8,443 nucleotides of DNA from Methanobacteriota archaeon. Its GTDB lineage: Archaea; Hydrothermarchaeota; Hydrothermarchaeia; Hydrothermarchaeales; SZUA-236. Of this stretch, positions 1 through 5,333 are shown piece after piece. The stretch covers positions 1 through 8,443 of the forward strand of contig RFHW01000188.1 of assembly GCA_003695745.1 (NCBI GenBank), in the 5' to 3' direction. Within the stretch, counting starts at the first letter, position 1. Each line of letters starts with the position of its first letter. The notes under the pieces are model-generated. The model was not told the origin of the DNA. It saw nothing but the letters and a program-made list of their open reading frames with translations, and ran no database searches. A program made the translations under genes and the position numbers.

Positions 1-1
1 A

Positions 2-490
2 GAGAAGGCGATCAACCGCAGGTTATGGCACAAAGGGCATCGCTTTTACGATGCCTATGACCTTGTGGCCGGCGAGCTCATCGAGGTGGACACCGCATCG
101 GGCTTCACCCCGCTTTACGCAGGCGTCCCCTCCAGCGCGAGGGCGGAGAGGCTCTATGAATACCTGGATTCAGCGAGTTTCTGCCCCATGCATGAGAAGA
201 GGTGTTTCTCGGTCCCGAACTACAACATCGAGGGAGAGCACTTCGACCCACGGAACTACTGGCGCGGCCCTGTCTGGATAAACATGAACTGGATGCTCTA
301 TCACGGCCTCAGGGCCTACGGCTACGCTGACAAGGCCGAGAGCGTGAAAGGCGATATCATAGAGCTGATACGTCGATACGGCTTCCACGAATACTACGAC
401 CCCCTGAAGGGCATCGGATACGGCTCAAAGGACTTCAGCTGGACAGCGGCCCTCTTCCTCGACATCGTCTATGACGAGGCCGCCCTGTGA
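2..490 (+). CDS. C-terminal part of a GH63 / MGH1-like alpha-glycosidase (5' end outside window)
   Basis: The frame is open from base 2, before any start codon, and ends at TGA 488-490, so only the last 162 residues are present. The visible part has the end of an (alpha/alpha)6-barrel glycosidase of the GH63, trehalase-like or mannosylglycerate-hydrolase type: a SGFTPLYAG segment, then FDPRNYWRGPVWINMNW (about residues 79-95), then HEYYDP and GYGSKDFSWTAAL close to the C-terminus. Such enzymes hydrolyse alpha-linked glucosides or mannosylglycerate-type compatible solutes. The substrate cannot be told from the tail, and the catalytic acid lies upstream of the window. No signal peptide can be assessed. 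The stop is one base from the stop of the convergent sppA gene. The family call is firm; the specificity is not. Confidence 0.85.
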   Translation, partial: EKAINRRLWHKGHRFYDAYDLVAGELIEVDTASGFTPLYAGVPSSARAERLYEYLDSASFCPMHEKRCFSVPNYNIEGEHFDPRNYWRGPVWINMNWMLYHGLRAYGYADKAESVKGDIIELIRRYGFHEYYDPLKGIGYGSKDFSWTAALFLDIVYDEAAL

Positions 491-491
491 T

Positions 492-1385
492 TCAGTAGCT
501 CAATCCTTCCGGCGCTTCGGCTGAGAGCAGACCCCGTGCAAAGCCGTATCCGAACCTGGAAGATGCGACCCCCACGAAGTCGTGGAGGAATCCCCGCTCC
601 CTGTATGTTATGACCTCAGGCGTGCCTTCGATGCCGCCCAGGTGGCCGGCGATCTCGATGGCGTCCTGCCTAGTCCCAACCTGATCTGCAAGACCCACTT
701 CAACGGCCTTTCTCCCTGTGTAGAGCTTGCCTTCGGCAATGGACCGAACATAATCCATGGAGAGGTTGCGGTTTTCAGCCACCGTCTCAAGGAAGTCCTC
801 GTAGGATGTCTGGACCAGCTCGTTCAATATCTCCTCTTCCTCCTCGGTCATGTTCCTATAGGGGGAGCCGATGTCCTTGTACTTCCCGGCCTTAAACACC
901 CTCATCTTCACGCCGAGCTTGTCCAGAAGCCTCTCGTACTGTGGGAAGACGAATATGACGCCGATGCTCCCTGTCATGGTGCCCTTGTCCGCCACGATGT
1001 AGTCCGCGGCTGACGCCACATAGTATCCTCCGGAGGTGGCTATCTCCCCAAGCCATGCCACGGTGGGTTTCTTGGCGTCTTTAACGGCCTCGGCAATCGC
1101 CTCTGAGGCCACTATCGTTCCGCCCGGGCTGTCTATGTCAAGGACTATGGCCTTCACCGAAGGGTCCTTCTCAGCCTTCTCTATCTGGCTTCTGATCCGC
1201 TCCGGTGTGGGCCCCTCCACCTCAAAGAGCCCGCTCGTCTGCGCGGATGTGATAACGCCGTGGACCTCTATCACAGCCACCTTGTCCCCGAAGTCTATGT
1301 CCTCCCTTGTGAGGAGATAGGCCCCTGCAAGGGATATGACCGTTATCACCGCAAGGACGGCGGCGATCAGCACAAGCTTTCTCAT
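492..1385 (-). CDS. sppA: Signal peptide peptidase SppA, S49 family, membrane-anchored
   Basis: The 297-residue protein has an N-terminal membrane anchor (about residues 4-25, preceded by RK) followed by an S49 ClpP-like domain. SppA digests signal peptides left in the membrane after protein export. The ATSGGYY motif places the nucleophile at Ser118. Lys170 in GKYKDIGSP lies 52 residues later, the same Ser-Lys spacing as in the Bacillus and Thermococcus short-form enzymes, so the catalytic dyad looks intact. DSPGG (about 85-89) and GSIGV (about 139-143) are also typical. The length fits the short, single-domain archaeal/Bacillus form rather than the double-domain E. coli form. The ATG start has no ribosome site in front of it but lies about 24 bases from the centre of a TATA element, so the mRNA is probably leaderless. 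Confidence 0.95.
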   Translation of the reverse strand: MRKLVLIAAVLAVITVISLAGAYLLTREDIDFGDKVAVIEVHGVITSAQTSGLFEVEGPTPERIRSQIEKAEKDPSVKAIVLDIDSPGGTIVASEAIAEAVKDAKKPTVAWLGEIATSGGYYVASAADYIVADKGTMTGSIGVIFVFPQYERLLDKLGVKMRVFKAGKYKDIGSPYRNMTEEEEEILNELVQTSYEDFLETVAENRNLSMDYVRSIAEGKLYTGRKAVEVGLADQVGTRQDAIEIAGHLGGIEGTPEVITYRERGFLHDFVGVASSRFGYGFARGLLSAEAPEGLSY

Positions 1386-1403
1386 CTCATATCAGCCCAG
1401 AAG

Positions 1404-1413
1404 ATTTATATAG
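1404..1413. promoter_or_regulatory. TATA element between divergent sppA and rps17e, possibly serving both
   Basis: The near-symmetric ATTTATATAG lies in the 85-base gap between the two genes. On the minus strand it reads CTATATAAAT and is centred about 24 bases from the sppA ATG, which predicts a leaderless transcript. On the plus strand it reads TTTATATA after a purine-rich AGAAG, suited to a TFB-recognition element, and would start transcription near 1435. That would give rps17e a leader of about 36 bases that keeps its ribosome site. A second plus-strand AT-rich element, TTTATTAAAA at 1433-1442, would start within or just after the ribosome site and is less likely. Confidence 0.6.
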
Positions 1414-1470
1414 GGAATGATTCACCCTTCCCTTTATTAAAATCTTTCCTAATGCTGAGGTGAAGGTATC

Positions 1471-1680
1471 TTGGGCAGAGTGAGACAGCGCATAATAAAG
1501 AATACGGCTGCAGAGCTTGTGAAGACCTATGGGGACAGGTTTACAACGGATTTCAAGCACAACCGCGATGTCCTGAAGGAGCTTCTCAATCTGGAGGGGA
1601 CTTTGATGCGAAACCGTATAGCAGGCGCTGTGACGCGGATAAAGAGACAGGAGAGTCTTTCAGCCAAGAACTCTGCCTAG
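1471..1680 (+). CDS. rps17e: 30S ribosomal protein S17e
   Basis: This 69-residue protein belongs to the small-subunit S17e family, present in archaea and eukaryotes and absent from bacteria. The order of conserved segments is typical: VRQRIIKNTAAELV near the N-terminus, then DRFTTDFKHN (about residues 22-31), then the near-invariant RNRIAGAVTR (about 47-56). The start is TTG at 1471, chosen because GAGGTGA at 1457-1463 sits 7 bases upstream and because the family begins with M-G-x-V-R. The last ten or so residues form a tail past the conserved core, and its codons overlap the 3' end of the convergent dapA gene by 21 bases. In several methanogens these two genes are neighbours in the same direction, so the convergent order here is unusual. 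Confidence 0.96.
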   Translation: MGRVRQRIIKNTAAELVKTYGDRFTTDFKHNRDVLKELLNLEGTLMRNRIAGAVTRIKRQESLSAKNSA

Positions 1681-2544
1681 AACCTCCTCCAGCTCCCTCT
1701 TCTTCTCCTCGGTCATCTCGCAGAGGGGCAGCCTGTAGCCTCCTGCCCTGAAGCCCCTGCTGTTCAAAGCCTGTTTTATGGGGATGGGGTTTGTGTCTAT
1801 GAAGAAGGCCTTGAAGACCTCGCTCAGCCGCTCATGCTCCCTTTCCATCTCATCAAATCGGCCTGAGAGCCCGAGGCCCACAAAATCTGCAAGCTCCTTT
1901 GCAAGGAGGTTGGATGCAACTGAGATAACGCCTGTTGCGCCGTAGTCCCTCATGAGCCTGAAGGTGTCCTCGTCGTTCCCTGAGAGGATGATGAAATCAT
2001 CGGGGCACTCCCTCCTGATGGCCTGCCACACCTCCTCCCGCCCAGACGCCTCCTTCACCCCCACGATGTTGGAGTACTCCCTGGCAAGCCGCGCCATGGT
2101 GGAGGGCTCGATCTCCCTCACCGTCCTGCTGGGCACGTTATAGAGTATGATGGGTATGTCCACCGCTTCTGCCACCGCCGCGAAATGGCGGTACAGCCCC
2201 TCCTGATTGGGCTTGTTGTAGTATGGGCAGACCTGAAGGCTTGCTGCGGCCCCCACATCCTCTGCATGGCGGGTCATCTCAATGGCCTCCCATGTGGAGT
2301 TTGAGCCTGTGCCCCCGATGGTCTGGCCTGTGGAGTGCTCGGCCACAAAGCTGATCACCTCGTTGTGCTCCTCTATGGAGAGGGTTGCGGACTCGCCGGT
2401 GGAGCCGCAGGCAACGATCCCGGCCACACCGCTTTCATCCTGAAAATCTATGAGCTCTTTGAAGCCCTCCCAGTCCACAGGCGATCTGACGCCGCTCTCC
2501 TTGAAGGGCGTCACAATGGCGGTGTAGCAGCCCCTGAACACCAT
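1660..2544 (-). CDS. dapA: 4-hydroxy-tetrahydrodipicolinate synthase
   Basis: DapA condenses pyruvate with aspartate semialdehyde, the first committed step to diaminopimelate and lysine. The protein is a (beta/alpha)8 aldolase of the DapA/NanA family. Counting from the ATG at 2544 (294 residues), the CGSTGES motif is at about 47-53, YNVPSR carries the conserved Tyr135 and Arg140, and VGVKEASG carries the Schiff-base Lys164. PYYNKPNQEGLYRHF is a close match to the signature. The first threonine of the usual GTTGE motif is serine here, a conservative change. A GTG at 2550 is in frame two codons earlier, but it lies inside the probable ribosome site GGGGAGTGA (2555-2547), so ATG 2544 is preferred. 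The 3' end overlaps rps17e. Confidence 0.95.
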   Translation of the reverse strand: MVFRGCYTAIVTPFKESGVRSPVDWEGFKELIDFQDESGVAGIVACGSTGESATLSIEEHNEVISFVAEHSTGQTIGGTGSNSTWEAIEMTRHAEDVGAAASLQVCPYYNKPNQEGLYRHFAAVAEAVDIPIILYNVPSRTVREIEPSTMARLAREYSNIVGVKEASGREEVWQAIRRECPDDFIILSGNDEDTFRLMRDYGATGVISVASNLLAKELADFVGLGLSGRFDEMEREHERLSEVFKAFFIDTNPIPIKQALNSRGFRAGGYRLPLCEMTEEKKRELEEVLGRVLG

Positions 2545-2573
2545 GTTCACTCCCCAGAGAGATTATCCAAAAA

Positions 2574-2583
2574 GGTTTATATG
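2574..2583. promoter_or_regulatory. Shared TATA element between divergent dapA and the Cys4 membrane protein gene
   Basis: GGTTTATATG on the plus strand reads CATATAAACC on the minus strand. Each direction has an A/G-rich block before it that could act as a TFB-recognition element (AAAAAGG on plus, AAAAGA on minus). The plus-strand start is expected near 2602-2605, exactly at two adjacent ATG codons, giving a leaderless message. The minus-strand start is expected near 2553, leaving a leader of about 9 bases for dapA. Confidence 0.6.
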
Positions 2584-2601
2584 TCTTTTGCCCATAAATC
2601 T

Positions 2602-3027
2602 ATGATGAACCCGGGCCATCCCTGCCGTTCCTGCAGCTTCTATCGCCCCTTGGGCTCAAAGGGATTCTGCTTCAAACACAACAGGACCGTTGCCGCCTCT
2701 TCTGCAGGCTGCGACGACTTCCGCCTGAGGACAGATGAGGATCTGAAGAGGCGGTGGGTATTTGAGGAGAGGGACAGCCGGAGGGGCAGCCCTGAATTTG
2801 AGGGTGTCACGGTGGATGAGAAGCCTGTGGGCTCAGAGGGCTTTGCCCTGCCAAAAAAGGGCACCGTCAAAGAAAAGGTCTTCATAGACGGGGAGGGCGG
2901 TGAAAAGCCGCTTGTCCCGCCGCCCGGCACAGGAGGCAGCGACCAGGGGCAGAACCTGTTTCTCGCCGTTCTCCTGGCAGGGCTTATAATCCTGGCCGTT
3001 GTTTTGATAGCCACGGGGGTGTTCTAG
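2602..3027 (+). CDS. Tail-anchored membrane protein with N-terminal four-cysteine (zinc-ribbon- or rubredoxin-like) motif
   Basis: I do not recognise a named family. The protein is 141 residues from ATG 2602, or 140 from the adjacent ATG 2605. Counting from 2605, four cysteines (C7-x2-C10-x11-C22-x13-C36) with nearby histidines suggest a small metal-binding module. A charged, probably disordered middle follows, rich in Gly, Glu, Lys and Pro. The last 24 residues (about 117-140) are one hydrophobic helix ending at the stop codon, so the protein is predicted to be tail-anchored with its Cys4 head in the cytoplasm. The frame is open upstream to an earlier ATG inside dapA (antisense), but the predicted leaderless start favours 2602/2605. 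The stop is 3 bases before the AbrB-like gene, so the two are probably co-transcribed. The metal and function are unknown. Confidence 0.75.
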   Translation: MMNPGHPCRSCSFYRPLGSKGFCFKHNRTVAASSAGCDDFRLRTDEDLKRRWVFEERDSRRGSPEFEGVTVDEKPVGSEGFALPKKGTVKEKVFIDGEGGEKPLVPPPGTGGSDQGQNLFLAVLLAGLIILAVVLIATGVF

Positions 3028-3030
3028 GAT

Positions 3031-3201
3031 ATGGAGAACAGAAAGACCCTTAAGAAAACGCAGCAGGGCGTCTATTACATCGAGATTCCCCGTAACTTCG
3101 TCCGCATCGCCCGGTGGAAGGAGGGCGATGCCATCGAGTTCATGGTGGGGGATGCGGTGACGCCCAAAAAGGACGACCTCATACTTCGAAAAAGGCCTTG
3201 A
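3031..3201 (+). CDS. Small AbrB/SpoVT-like (MazE-type) DNA-binding protein
   Basis: A 56-residue ORF begins at ATG 3031 and ends at TGA 3199-3201. Its pattern resembles the swapped-hairpin AbrB/MazE fold: an N-terminal strand (GVYYIEIPRNFVRIARWKEG, about residues 13-32) with the characteristic I-P-x-x-x, then GDAIEF, and a C-terminal strand DDLILRKR. Such proteins bind DNA as dimers, either as transcription regulators or as antitoxins. No toxin gene follows, so an antitoxin role has no support here. The start is 3 bases after the stop of the Cys4 membrane protein, with a possible ribosome site GGGGGTG at 3015-3021. Co-transcription with the membrane protein suggests a linked role; that is an inference. 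Family assignment is by motif only. Confidence 0.7.
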   Translation: MENRKTLKKTQQGVYYIEIPRNFVRIARWKEGDAIEFMVGDAVTPKKDDLILRKRP

Positions 3202-3258
3202 GACATAAGGCGGGTAACCGCTCCCAATCTTATCGTCTTCTCTATGGAATCGTAAAGC

Positions 3259-3265
3259 TTAAATA
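3259..3265 (+). promoter_or_regulatory. TATA box for the secreted-protein gene
   Basis: TTAAATA in the context AGCTTAAATAGG is centred about 55 bases before ATG 3317. Transcription should start near 3288, giving a leader of about 29 bases that carries the strong ribosome site GAGGAGGGA at 3302-3310, 6 bases from the start codon. Confidence 0.65.
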
Positions 3266-3316
3266 GGGTTTCAAAAAAACATATTATCACTGAAACTCTT
3301 AGAGGAGGGAAGTATA

Positions 3317-3739
3317 ATGGGGAGTGAAGGCCGCCTGTGGCATGGGGCTTTGCTGGCCTTATCAGCGTTGCTGGTCTGCGCCGGCGCCTTTGCAGGGTGG
3401 GCTGTGGCTGCTCCGGGCCATGGAGGACATGGCAGCGGCCATGACGCCTACTACATTGTAATAACACCACTGCCCAATGGCAAGTGGATATGTCATCCAA
3501 TGAGTGAATCAGCATATCTTGCACTAAAAGAAAAGGACAAACTTGACCCTGATGCATATTACTTAAAAACAACAAAACCTGTTTCAGAATTTCAGGATGC
3601 CTTTGGAATTACTGACTCTCCTGAGGCAAAGATAATGGAATTACAGCAAATTGATGATGAGATTATCATTGAAACACAGCCAAAACCTGCTCCGCCGCAG
3701 CCTTCTGCACCGAGAACAGGCTGGGGCTGGAGGCGATGA
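3317..3739 (+). CDS. Small secreted or membrane-anchored protein of unknown function, His/Gly-rich after the signal peptide
   Basis: I do not recognise a family. The 140-residue product starts with a clear Sec-type signal: polar MGSEGRLWHG, a hydrophobic core at about residues 11-31, and a plausible cleavage after AVAA (about residue 32). Next comes PGHGGHGSGHD, a Gly/His-rich patch that could bind metal. A compact domain of about 75 residues follows, containing ITPLPNGKWICHPMSE with one cysteine and several acidic stretches. The end is proline-rich (PKPAPPQPSAP) and finishes in TGWGWRR. The start is fixed by the strong upstream ribosome site. Base composition changes sharply inside the gene: 3361-3420 is 70% GC by count, while 3481-3660 is about 36%, unlike its neighbours. 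This suggests that the mature domain has a different origin from the signal-peptide segment. Confidence 0.75.
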   Translation: MGSEGRLWHGALLALSALLVCAGAFAGWAVAAPGHGGHGSGHDAYYIVITPLPNGKWICHPMSESAYLALKEKDKLDPDAYYLKTTKPVSEFQDAFGITDSPEAKIMELQQIDDEIIIETQPKPAPPQPSAPRTGWGWRR

Positions 3740-3789
3740 ACGGGGCGTTTTGCGCCTTCTGTCAGATCCATATCCCTGTTGAGCACTGA
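3736..3789 (+). CDS. Possible 17-residue CxxC peptide ORF overlapping the secreted-protein stop
   Basis: ATG 3736 overlaps the previous stop as ATGA and is preceded by GGAGG at 3729-3733, although the 2-base spacing is short. The peptide MNGAFCAFCQIHIPVEH has C6-x2-C9-x2-H12-x4-H17, like the first half of a zinc-binding module. After its TGA the same frame continues to a TAA at 3811-3813 and then into the 42-codon ORF at 3829. This may be a translationally coupled micropeptide, a decayed gene, or chance. Confidence 0.25.
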   Translation: MNGAFCAFCQIHIPVEH

Positions 3790-3828
3790 CCTTCTTTTAG
3801 CCGGGTATTCTAAAGACGGCCGGAGGCG

Positions 3829-3957
3829 ATGATAAAAAGCAGGCTAGGGATTTTGGGGGGATGGTGGGTGGAGAGGTGGTGGATGGGAAAAATCAGCTTC
3901 TCCCTAGCCTGTACAGTTCTTTCCCGCCGGATGGTTAAATACTTTCCTTCAAATTAA
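3829..3957 (+). CDS. Doubtful 42-codon Trp-rich small ORF
   Basis: ATG 3829 is preceded by GGAGG (3822-3826) with a spacing of only 2 bases, and the frame runs to TAA 3955-3957. Four Trp codons fall in a run of seven codons (GWWVERWWM) because the DNA is a repeat of TGG units. The ORF contains the whole G-rich hairpin and runs into the palindrome in front of the next operon. The short spacing and the overlap with structured DNA make it more likely chance than a gene. Confidence 0.15.
   Translation: MIKSRLGILGGWWVERWWMGKISFSLACTVLSRRMVKYFPSN
3840..3911 (+). repeat. 11-bp perfect inverted repeat enclosing a C-free G-rich loop
   Basis: CAGGCTAGGGA (3840-3850) is exactly complementary to TCCCTAGCCTG (3901-3911). 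From 3845 to 3893 the plus strand has no cytosine and is full of G runs (3847-3849, 3855-3860, 3866-3868, 3885-3887 and several GG pairs), so the loop could fold as a G-quadruplex. TTTT 3851-3854 can extend the stem by pairing with AAAA 3889-3892. It may be a 3' UTR structure, a terminator or an unrecognised RNA. The repeat is certain; its role is unknown. Confidence 0.6.
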
Positions 3958-3962
3958 TTTGA
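3949..3962. promoter_or_regulatory. 14-base perfect palindrome downstream of a TATA-like element
   Basis: TCAAATTAATTTGA is a perfect palindrome with no spacer. It begins 8 bases after a TATA-like GTTAAATA at 3934-3941 and covers the place where transcription from that element would start (about 3960-3965). This is a typical operator position for an archaeal repressor. The core L44e TATA box lies about 50 bases further on, so the palindrome could control an upstream promoter of the operon. Confidence 0.4.
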
Positions 3963-4010
3963 AAAATGGAGCGGGCCCTTCCTTGCAGCCCTGGACCACC
4001 CCCCACAAAC

Positions 4011-4018
4011 TTTATATT
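4011..4018 (+). promoter_or_regulatory. TATA box of the L44e-S27e-aIF2-alpha operon
   Basis: TTTATATT, in the context ACAAACTTTATATTGG, is centred about 40 bases before ATG 4055. The expected start is near 4039-4042, leaving a leader of 13-16 bases with the ribosome site GGTGA at 4043-4047. It is the best TATA match in front of the operon and is probably its main promoter. Confidence 0.7.
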
Positions 4019-4054
4019 GGGCGAGTCCTTTGGTGTATGGAAGGTGAAGATAAG

Positions 4055-4333
4055 ATGAAGATGCCAAAAAAGAAGCGCACATACTGCCCCACATGCAGGA
4101 GGCACACGCCACATGACGTGTCAAAGACCAAGAAGCGAAAGGCCTCTGAGCTGAAGGCCGGGCAGAGGCAGTTCAGGCGGGTCCTCGCAGGCTACGGCGG
4201 GTTCCCACGGGCGCTGCCCTCAGGGGACAAGCCCACAAAGAAGGTGAGCCTGAAGCTCACATGCACCGAATGCGGCAAAAGCCATATCATAAAGGGTTTC
4301 AGGGTCAAAAAACTCGATCTTGTGGAGGTCTAA
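4055..4333 (+). CDS. rpl44e: 50S ribosomal protein L44e
   Basis: The 92-residue protein is the archaeal/eukaryotic large-subunit protein that lies at the ribosomal E site. A zinc ribbon is formed by Cys11, Cys14, Cys70 and Cys73 (YCPTC and CTEC). The conserved loop [18 protein letters not shown] spans about residues 46-63. The frame extends upstream, with an in-frame ATG at 4037, but ATG 4055 gives the family-typical MKMPKK start and lies 7 bases after GGTGA. It is the first gene of the long operon. Its last codons carry the GGAGGT ribosome site of the next gene, so the two are closely coupled. Confidence 0.97.
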   Translation: MKMPKKKRTYCPTCRRHTPHDVSKTKKRKASELKAGQRQFRRVLAGYGGFPRALPSGDKPTKKVSLKLTCTECGKSHIIKGFRVKKLDLVEV

Positions 4334-4337
4334 GATC

Positions 4338-4523
4338 GTGCGGAAGAGCAATGTTCCAAGGAGCCGTTTCCTCAAGGTGAAGTGTGTGGACTGCGGCAAC
4401 GAGCAGGTCATGTTCGGCTCTGCAAAGACGGTTGTGAAATGCGTCATATGCAGCAAGACCCTTGCCGAGCCAACGGGCGGGAAGGCGAAGGTCACCACCA
4501 AGATCGTATCTGTCCTGGAGTGA
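4338..4523 (+). CDS. rps27e: 30S ribosomal protein S27e
   Basis: This 61-residue small-subunit protein has a C4 zinc finger (Cys16, Cys19, Cys35, Cys38, in VDCG and VICSK) and the conserved [10 protein letters not shown] segment at about residues 42-51. The start is GTG 4338: GGAGGT at 4324-4329 lies 8 bases upstream, and the protein then begins [16 protein letters not shown], as the family does. An in-frame TTG at 4320 would add six residues but lacks a ribosome site. The gene begins 4 bases after the L44e stop. Confidence 0.97.
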   Translation: MRKSNVPRSRFLKVKCVDCGNEQVMFGSAKTVVKCVICSKTLAEPTGGKAKVTTKIVSVLE

Positions 4524-4529
4524 GGCGGA

Positions 4530-5333
4530 TTGGTAAAGAAGAAAGAGGCCTTTCCATCTGAAGGGGACCTTGTCATATGCACTGTGGTGAAGGTCTTCTC
4601 CCACGGTGCCTTTGCAAAGCTCGACGAATACGAGGGTAAAGAGGGGTTCATCCATGTCTCTGAGGTCGCCTCCATCTGGGTGAAGAACATCCGGGACTAT
4701 GTGCGTGAGGGGCAGAAGGTGGTTGCCAAGGTGCTCAGCGTGGACAGGGCAAAGGGCCACATAGACCTCTCTGTGAGGCGTGTGGGCGATGCCCAGCGGA
4801 CCAGGAAGAACCAGGAGTGGAAGAGGGCGCAGAAGGCTGAGAAGCTCCTTGAGCTCGCCGCAGAGGAGGTCGGCAAGACCCTTGATGAGGCCTATGATGA
4901 GGTGGGCTTTGTCCTTGAGGAGAGATACGGCGAGATATACACCGGTCTGGAGGAGATACTCATCGATGGCGAGAAGGCCCTTGAGGGCGTGCCCAAGGAG
5001 TGGTGGAAGAGCCTGCAGAGGATTGCCGAGGAGAACATCGTGCTCCCCCATGTGGAGATCGAAGGGTTTATCGAGCTCAGCACCAAAGCCCCCGACGGGG
5101 TGAATATAATAAAAGAGGCGCTCAAGGAGGCTGTTCAGGGCCAGGGCTCCAAGGAGATAACGCTGGATATACGTCATCTGAGCCCTCCCATCTACCGGAT
5201 CCATGTGACTGCGCCAGACTATAAGAGCGCTGAGGACGCGATGAGGCGCTCTGCAGAGAAGGCGGTGGCCTATATTAAAGGGCGTGGCGGCGAGGGAAGG
5301 TTCATAAGGGAGTGGAAGCAAAGTGCCTCTTAG
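4530..5333 (+). CDS. eif2a: Translation initiation factor aIF2, alpha subunit
   Basis: The 267-residue protein is the alpha subunit of the heterotrimeric factor that brings initiator Met-tRNA to the small ribosomal subunit. Domain order is clear: an S1-type OB fold (about residues 10-85, with GAFAKLDEYEGKEGFIHVSEV and GHIDLSVRR), a helical middle domain (about 90-175), and a C-terminal alpha/beta domain (about 180-260) that contacts the gamma subunit. Length is normal. Ser48 in SEVASIWVKNIRDY matches the position reported as phosphorylated in Pyrococcus aIF2-alpha and lies near the eukaryotic Ser51 site. The start is TTG 4530 with GGAGTGA at 4517-4523. The gene begins 6 bases after S27e. Confidence 0.97.
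   Translation: MVKKKEAFPSEGDLVICTVVKVFSHGAFAKLDEYEGKEGFIHVSEVASIWVKNIRDYVREGQKVVAKVLSVDRAKGHIDLSVRRVGDAQRTRKNQEWKRAQKAEKLLELAAEEVGKTLDEAYDEVGFVLEERYGEIYTGLEEILIDGEKALEGVPKEWWKSLQRIAEENIVLPHVEIEGFIELSTKAPDGVNIIKEALKEAVQGQGSKEITLDIRHLSPPIYRIHVTAPDYKSAEDAMRRSAEKAVAYIKGRGGEGRFIREWKQSAS

Larger units (their letters stand above)
3740..4054 (+). other. Gene-poor stretch between the secreted-protein gene and the L44e operon
   Basis: These 315 bases hold no confident gene. From left to right I see a weak GGCG/CGCC hairpin (3744-3756) that may mark the 3' end of the upstream transcript and two short in-frame ORFs (3736-3789 and 3829-3957). A long-range inverted repeat around a G-rich, C-free loop (3840-3911) follows, then a TATA-like GTTAAATA (3934-3941) before a 14-base perfect palindrome. 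Last come a C-rich tract (3999-4004) and the TATA box of the L44e operon. No tRNA-like fold was seen. Confidence 0.7.

Noticed and set aside
582..1013. 143-codon plus-strand open frame opposite sppA
   Set aside because: It is antisense to the catalytic core of SppA, has no promoter or ribosome site, and gives no motif.
2335..2601. 89-codon upstream extension of the Cys4 membrane protein
   Set aside because: It would be antisense to the start of dapA and across its promoter. The TATA element at 2574-2583 predicts a start at 2602-2605, so the extension is not translated.
3207..3235. GCGG-GTAA-CCGC hairpin as a terminator after the AbrB-like gene
   Set aside because: The stem is only 4 bp and the following run is mixed pyrimidine without a clear T tract, so it is too weak to call.
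3075..3575. 166-codon minus-strand open frame across the AbrB-like and secreted-protein genes
   Set aside because: It spans two plus-strand transcription units and their promoter, and the translation has no domain features. The plus-strand genes have ribosome sites and a TATA box.
3840..3915. Complete H/ACA guide RNA (stem followed by ACA)
   Set aside because: The stem and ACA position fit, but the loop lacks C, so it cannot form the stable upper stem and kink-turn that such RNAs need. Kept only as a structured element.
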